Below, piece by piece: positions 21,455 through 24,048 of a DNA stretch of 24,048 bases; positions within the stretch are counted from its first letter, which is position 1, and the number at the start of each line of letters is the position of its first letter. Source of the DNA: an uncultured Bacteroidales bacterium (GTDB taxonomy: Bacteria; Bacteroidota; Bacteroidia; Bacteroidales; Muribaculaceae); contig URZM01000010.1 of the NCBI GenBank assembly GCA_900552315.1, positions 1 through 24,048 on the forward strand, read 5' to 3'. A program made the position numbers and the translations under genes. The notes under the pieces are model-generated. The model was not told the origin of the DNA. It did no database searches and saw only the letters and a program-made list of their open reading frames with translations.

Positions 21455-22318
21455 TTAGCGAATCATCTGCTTGCTGACCTTGTCACCCTGGCGAACGATG
21501 AAGAGGCCGTTCTCGGGATTGGCCACACGCACGCCCTGGAGATTGAAATACTCCACGGGAGCGTTCTCAGTCTCGATTGCAGCTGCGGATACAGTAGCGC
21601 CGACAACGGTCAGAGTGGCGGTGGAGGGAACGAAGGTGAACTTGTAAGCCTGGTTGGCCGTTACGTCAAGGACACAGTTGCCTGCGGGGTCGCCGGTGAG
21701 GGCGAAAGAAGAGTTCTCGGCATCGAAAGTGACACCTGCGGCATACCACTCGGAGCCTGCACCGTTTATCTGCTGCTGAACGCCGAACTCACCGCCGGAA
21801 ACAGTGGGAGTGAGGGTGGCGGTCCAAAGGTCGTCACTCTCCTTGTTCAGAGGATAGTCCTTCCAATCAGTTTCAGCTATGCCGTCAAGCTGGCCATGCA
21901 CCACGTAGGTGATTACCTTCTCCACCTCACCTGTCTCGGTGACGTTGAGTATCATGTTGTTGGTGTCGATACGGAATGTGTACTCACCCGGCTCGATTTT
22001 CCAGGAAGCGTCCACATTGGCTACCATGGCGTTGTCGCCGGCCACTGCCGGAGCATCCTTGACTGCGGGAGAGAAACGGTGACCATTGACTACATCCCAG
22101 CTTCCTATCTCGGACGCGAATCCGAAATATGCCACCTTTTCCACCTTGCCGGACCATGTGAAGACTCCGTCCTCAACCTTGGTGAGTTCCTGACCCACAG
22201 CACCGGAAGCGAAATTGCCCCAGCCTTCGATCTGGCCGATGCCATACAGTTTGTCAACACCTGCGAACGCGGAGGAGCTCATCGTGAGTCCTGCAAGAAA
22301 AAGTAAAACTTTCTTCAT
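21455..22318 (-). CDS. Secreted SusE/SusF-like protein (probable alpha-glucan binding)
   Basis: A 287-residue exported protein. Signal peptide 1-19 (LTMSSSAFA/GVDK); no lipobox cysteine, so it is not a classical SusE/F lipoprotein. Two beta-rich repeats are suggested: LYGIGQIEGWGNFASGAVG to SWKIEPGEYTFRIDTNNMILNV (about 24-130), and a second from about 137 to 240 ending YKFTFVPSTATLTVVG. The pattern of a domain ending in a YTFRID / YKFTF strand resembles the SusE/SusF outer-membrane starch-binding modules. The last 35 residues (APVEYFNLQGVRVANPENG to SKQMIR) resemble the tail of the amylase upstream. The gene follows the amylase by 64 nt with no new promoter found, so it is likely the second gene of that operon. 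Binding to starch is inference. Confidence 0.65.
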   Translation of the reverse strand: MKKVLLFLAGLTMSSSAFAGVDKLYGIGQIEGWGNFASGAVGQELTKVEDGVFTWSGKVEKVAYFGFASEIGSWDVVNGHRFSPAVKDAPAVAGDNAMVANVDASWKIEPGEYTFRIDTNNMILNVTETGEVEKVITYVVHGQLDGIAETDWKDYPLNKESDDLWTATLTPTVSGGEFGVQQQINGAGSEWYAAGVTFDAENSSFALTGDPAGNCVLDVTANQAYKFTFVPSTATLTVVGATVSAAAIETENAPVEYFNLQGVRVANPENGLFIVRQGDKVSKQMIR

Positions 22319-22382
22319 ACCTTTGAAAATGTTTATGATTAATAATATGGTGAATTAGAATATATTAGAAAAGACTCGGAAA

Positions 22383-23873
22383 TCAGAACACCACCTTGGT
22401 GCGCTTGCCGTCCTGAACCCTGATGTACACTCCCTGTCCGGGACGCTCCACACGCATTCCAGACACGCTGTAATACTCCACGGGAGCCGAAGCGTCCATG
22501 TCAGGCGCAGTGACGGAAGAGGGGTCGGACACGTAGATCACAGCCGCGCCCGTGGCACCCACATGGCCGCTGATCTTGCCGCCGGCCACCGTGAAGCTGC
22601 CGCCCCCTATCACGTCGGTATACGCACCGTCGGGCATCGCACCTGCGGGATTGCTGACCTCCACGTCCTTGGCCACCGGGGTCGGAAGCATGATGAAGGC
22701 CGCCGTGTTCTTGCGTGCGTTAACATAATAGCCGGCCGCCCCGAAGCTCACAGCCTCGCTCTCCTCCACGCCGGTGGTGTTGATTCGGTAATTGTTGACC
22801 GCAGTGATGGCGGCGTTGTCAAGCATGTCGGTGGAGCCTTTCACACCCATCTTTATGTCGTTGTATCCGGTCTTTAGAGGACGTGACAGGTAGACAGCCG
22901 CAGCGTCCTTGCGGCATGCCGACATGAGATAGACACGGTCTATCACCTGCTGGGACATGTACTTGGTGGGGCCTCCCTGGTTCGCGAACTCGTCATGGCT
23001 CTCGCCCCAGTACACGAGGCGGTTCGAGGGTATGCCCGGGCCACCGTCGGCAGCAGGCTTGGAGAGGTTGCACGTCACAGACGGCATCTTGCCGGACTGG
23101 AACTGGTTGCGCAGCTTGGCGGCAAACCCGTTGTCTGTCACAGACATGTAGTCTGTGTACTCACGCATCACCTTCCACTCCGTGTCGGAGTTGGAGCCGG
23201 GATTGTCCAGCACCTCACCGTAGAAATACAGGCCCTCCACCTCGGCCATCCTGGACCAGAAGGCGCAGTCTTCCGAAGGAAGGCCGATATGCTTTGCGGC
23301 ATCCCAGCGGATACCTTTCACCCCTATCGAGGCCAAGTCCTCAATGAAAGCCTTCGCACGCTCCTGCACCTCCGGCAACTCTGAGTTCACGTCCTTGTAC
23401 TCTCCGAGATTGCCATGCGTTATGGAATGGCGGTTGTTGTAATTGACCGCCCCCTCGTCCCTCAGACGGCCGCCTTCGTCCCACCAGGAATCCCTGAAAC
23501 CGACTCTGGGATTGATATGGTTCGCCACCACATCCACTATTATCTTTATACCGTAGGCATCAGCCTCCTCACACAGGTTCTTCAGCTGGCTGCGGGTGCC
23601 GTTGCCGTTGGATATGAATTTCAGGTCATTGGGCAGATACGCATAAAACCACTCGGCACCCGAGGCGGCATTCCCCTGCACGGGCGACACCTGTATGGCT
23701 CCGAAACCTGCTGCCGCGATGCGAGGCAACTCCACTCGTATGTCGTTGAATTTCCAATTGAAGCAGTGAAGGATGTTGGCCTGCTGTATATCAGACGGCA
23801 TGGCCGCGCGACATACCGGAACGGCCGCCGCGAAAAGCACGAATGCGGGAAGAACAGTCTTGAGCATTTTCAT
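22383..23873 (-). CDS. Secreted GH13 alpha-amylase
   Basis: A 496-residue secreted alpha-amylase. Signal peptide 1-23 (AAVPVCRA/AMP). The GH13 barrel has DVVANH (114-119), nucleophile Asp191 in KGIRWDAAKH, acid/base Glu220 in YFYGEVLD, and Asp294 in VYWGESHDEF, so it looks active. A C-terminal all-beta domain follows (about 385-455). Residues 463-496 (APVEYYSVSGMRVERPGQG onward) form a C-terminal tail also found on the SusE/F-like neighbour. It would hydrolyse internal alpha-1,4 bonds in starch. Transcribed with the SusE/F-like gene from the promoter at 23986-24016 through a leader of about 105 nt. An ATG two codons downstream is also possible. Confidence 0.92.
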   Translation of the reverse strand: MKMLKTVLPAFVLFAAAVPVCRAAMPSDIQQANILHCFNWKFNDIRVELPRIAAAGFGAIQVSPVQGNAASGAEWFYAYLPNDLKFISNGNGTRSQLKNLCEEADAYGIKIIVDVVANHINPRVGFRDSWWDEGGRLRDEGAVNYNNRHSITHGNLGEYKDVNSELPEVQERAKAFIEDLASIGVKGIRWDAAKHIGLPSEDCAFWSRMAEVEGLYFYGEVLDNPGSNSDTEWKVMREYTDYMSVTDNGFAAKLRNQFQSGKMPSVTCNLSKPAADGGPGIPSNRLVYWGESHDEFANQGGPTKYMSQQVIDRVYLMSACRKDAAAVYLSRPLKTGYNDIKMGVKGSTDMLDNAAITAVNNYRINTTGVEESEAVSFGAAGYYVNARKNTAAFIMLPTPVAKDVEVSNPAGAMPDGAYTDVIGGGSFTVAGGKISGHVGATGAAVIYVSDPSSVTAPDMDASAPVEYYSVSGMRVERPGQGVYIRVQDGKRTKVVF

Positions 23874-23985
23874 GACATATAGTCAACGATTTATTCAGAA
23901 TAAGCTAAATGAGACGGCATCGCGTGCTGCCGGGCATGAATAGTGTTATAGCAAGGATAACATGTAAGATCACTAATACCGACTG

Positions 23986-24016
23986 CAAAGTTAATGAATT
24001 TATAGTTAACGGCAAA
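23986..24016 (-). promoter_or_regulatory. Promoter of the amylase operon
   Basis: On the minus strand TTTG (24016-24013), exactly 19 nt, then TAACTTTG (23993-23986): a consensus Bacteroidota promoter. The 24017-24048 edge is AT-rich with no gene visible. Confidence 0.8.
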
Positions 24017-24048
24017 ATAAAAATTCATCACAAATCCAGGCGCGCCCG

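Overview
The window looks like chromosomal DNA of a GC-rich gut Bacteroidales, most likely a Muribaculaceae-type genome. Evidence: promoters of the Bacteroidota type (TTTG or TTG at about -33, about 19-20 nt, then TAnnTTTG at -7), a CvpA-Suf locus, vorDBA ferredoxin-dependent 2-oxoacid oxidoreductase genes, a Wzi-family capsule protein, SusE/F-like starch binding, and secreted GH13 amylases with Bacteroidales-style C-terminal tails. Family-level placement is inference. I saw no tRNA, rRNA, CRISPR array or phage genes.

Layout. 1-3875 (minus strand): the start of sufC and a CvpA-family gene, then a two-gene type II restriction-modification unit (Eco47II-like endonuclease plus a C5-cytosine methyltransferase with an N-terminal helix-turn-helix), then a membrane-anchored TPR protein. 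The R-M unit is visibly more AT-rich than its surroundings and sits between two identical 23-bp direct repeats that each carry a -7 promoter box. 4025-6819 (plus): rpoN, tcdA and a LolD-like ABC ATPase in a tight operon. 7035-9785: a large secreted multidomain GH13 enzyme. 9960-12099: vorD-vorB-vorA, with the usual gamma subunit gene absent.

12100-12440 is the most unusual piece of DNA here: a 341-bp non-coding element with 37/38-bp terminal inverted repeats ending in TTAA. It is built from two related hairpin-forming units in opposite orientation, both sharing a 22-bp core around CATAGCGGGCTATG. It fills the whole space between the vorA stop codon and a point 5 bp before the next start codon, so it looks like a MITE/REP-like insertion between vorA and a GYF_2/CD225-type membrane protein gene.

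13079-20754 (plus) is one tightly coupled eight-gene unit with overlaps or gaps of at most 4 bp: a GlsB/hemolysin-type GNAT acyltransferase, a Wzi capsule-assembly protein, a lipocalin-like lipoprotein, a LegB-like nucleotide-sugar 4,6-dehydratase, an ATP-grasp ligase, NeuB/LegI-type nonulosonate synthase, NeuC/LegG-type hydrolysing 2-epimerase and NeuA/LegF-type CMP-transferase. Together these point to synthesis of a CMP-activated nonulosonic acid for a surface glycan. The aminotransferase and N-acetyltransferase of the legionaminate route are missing and an ATP-grasp ligase is present, so the sugar may be a variant.

20741-24048 (minus): a LOG-family gene convergent with neuA, then an amylase and SusE/F-like secreted protein pair driven by a textbook Bacteroidota promoter at the right edge. 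The two GH13 loci suggest alpha-glucan use; no SusC/SusD pair is in the window.
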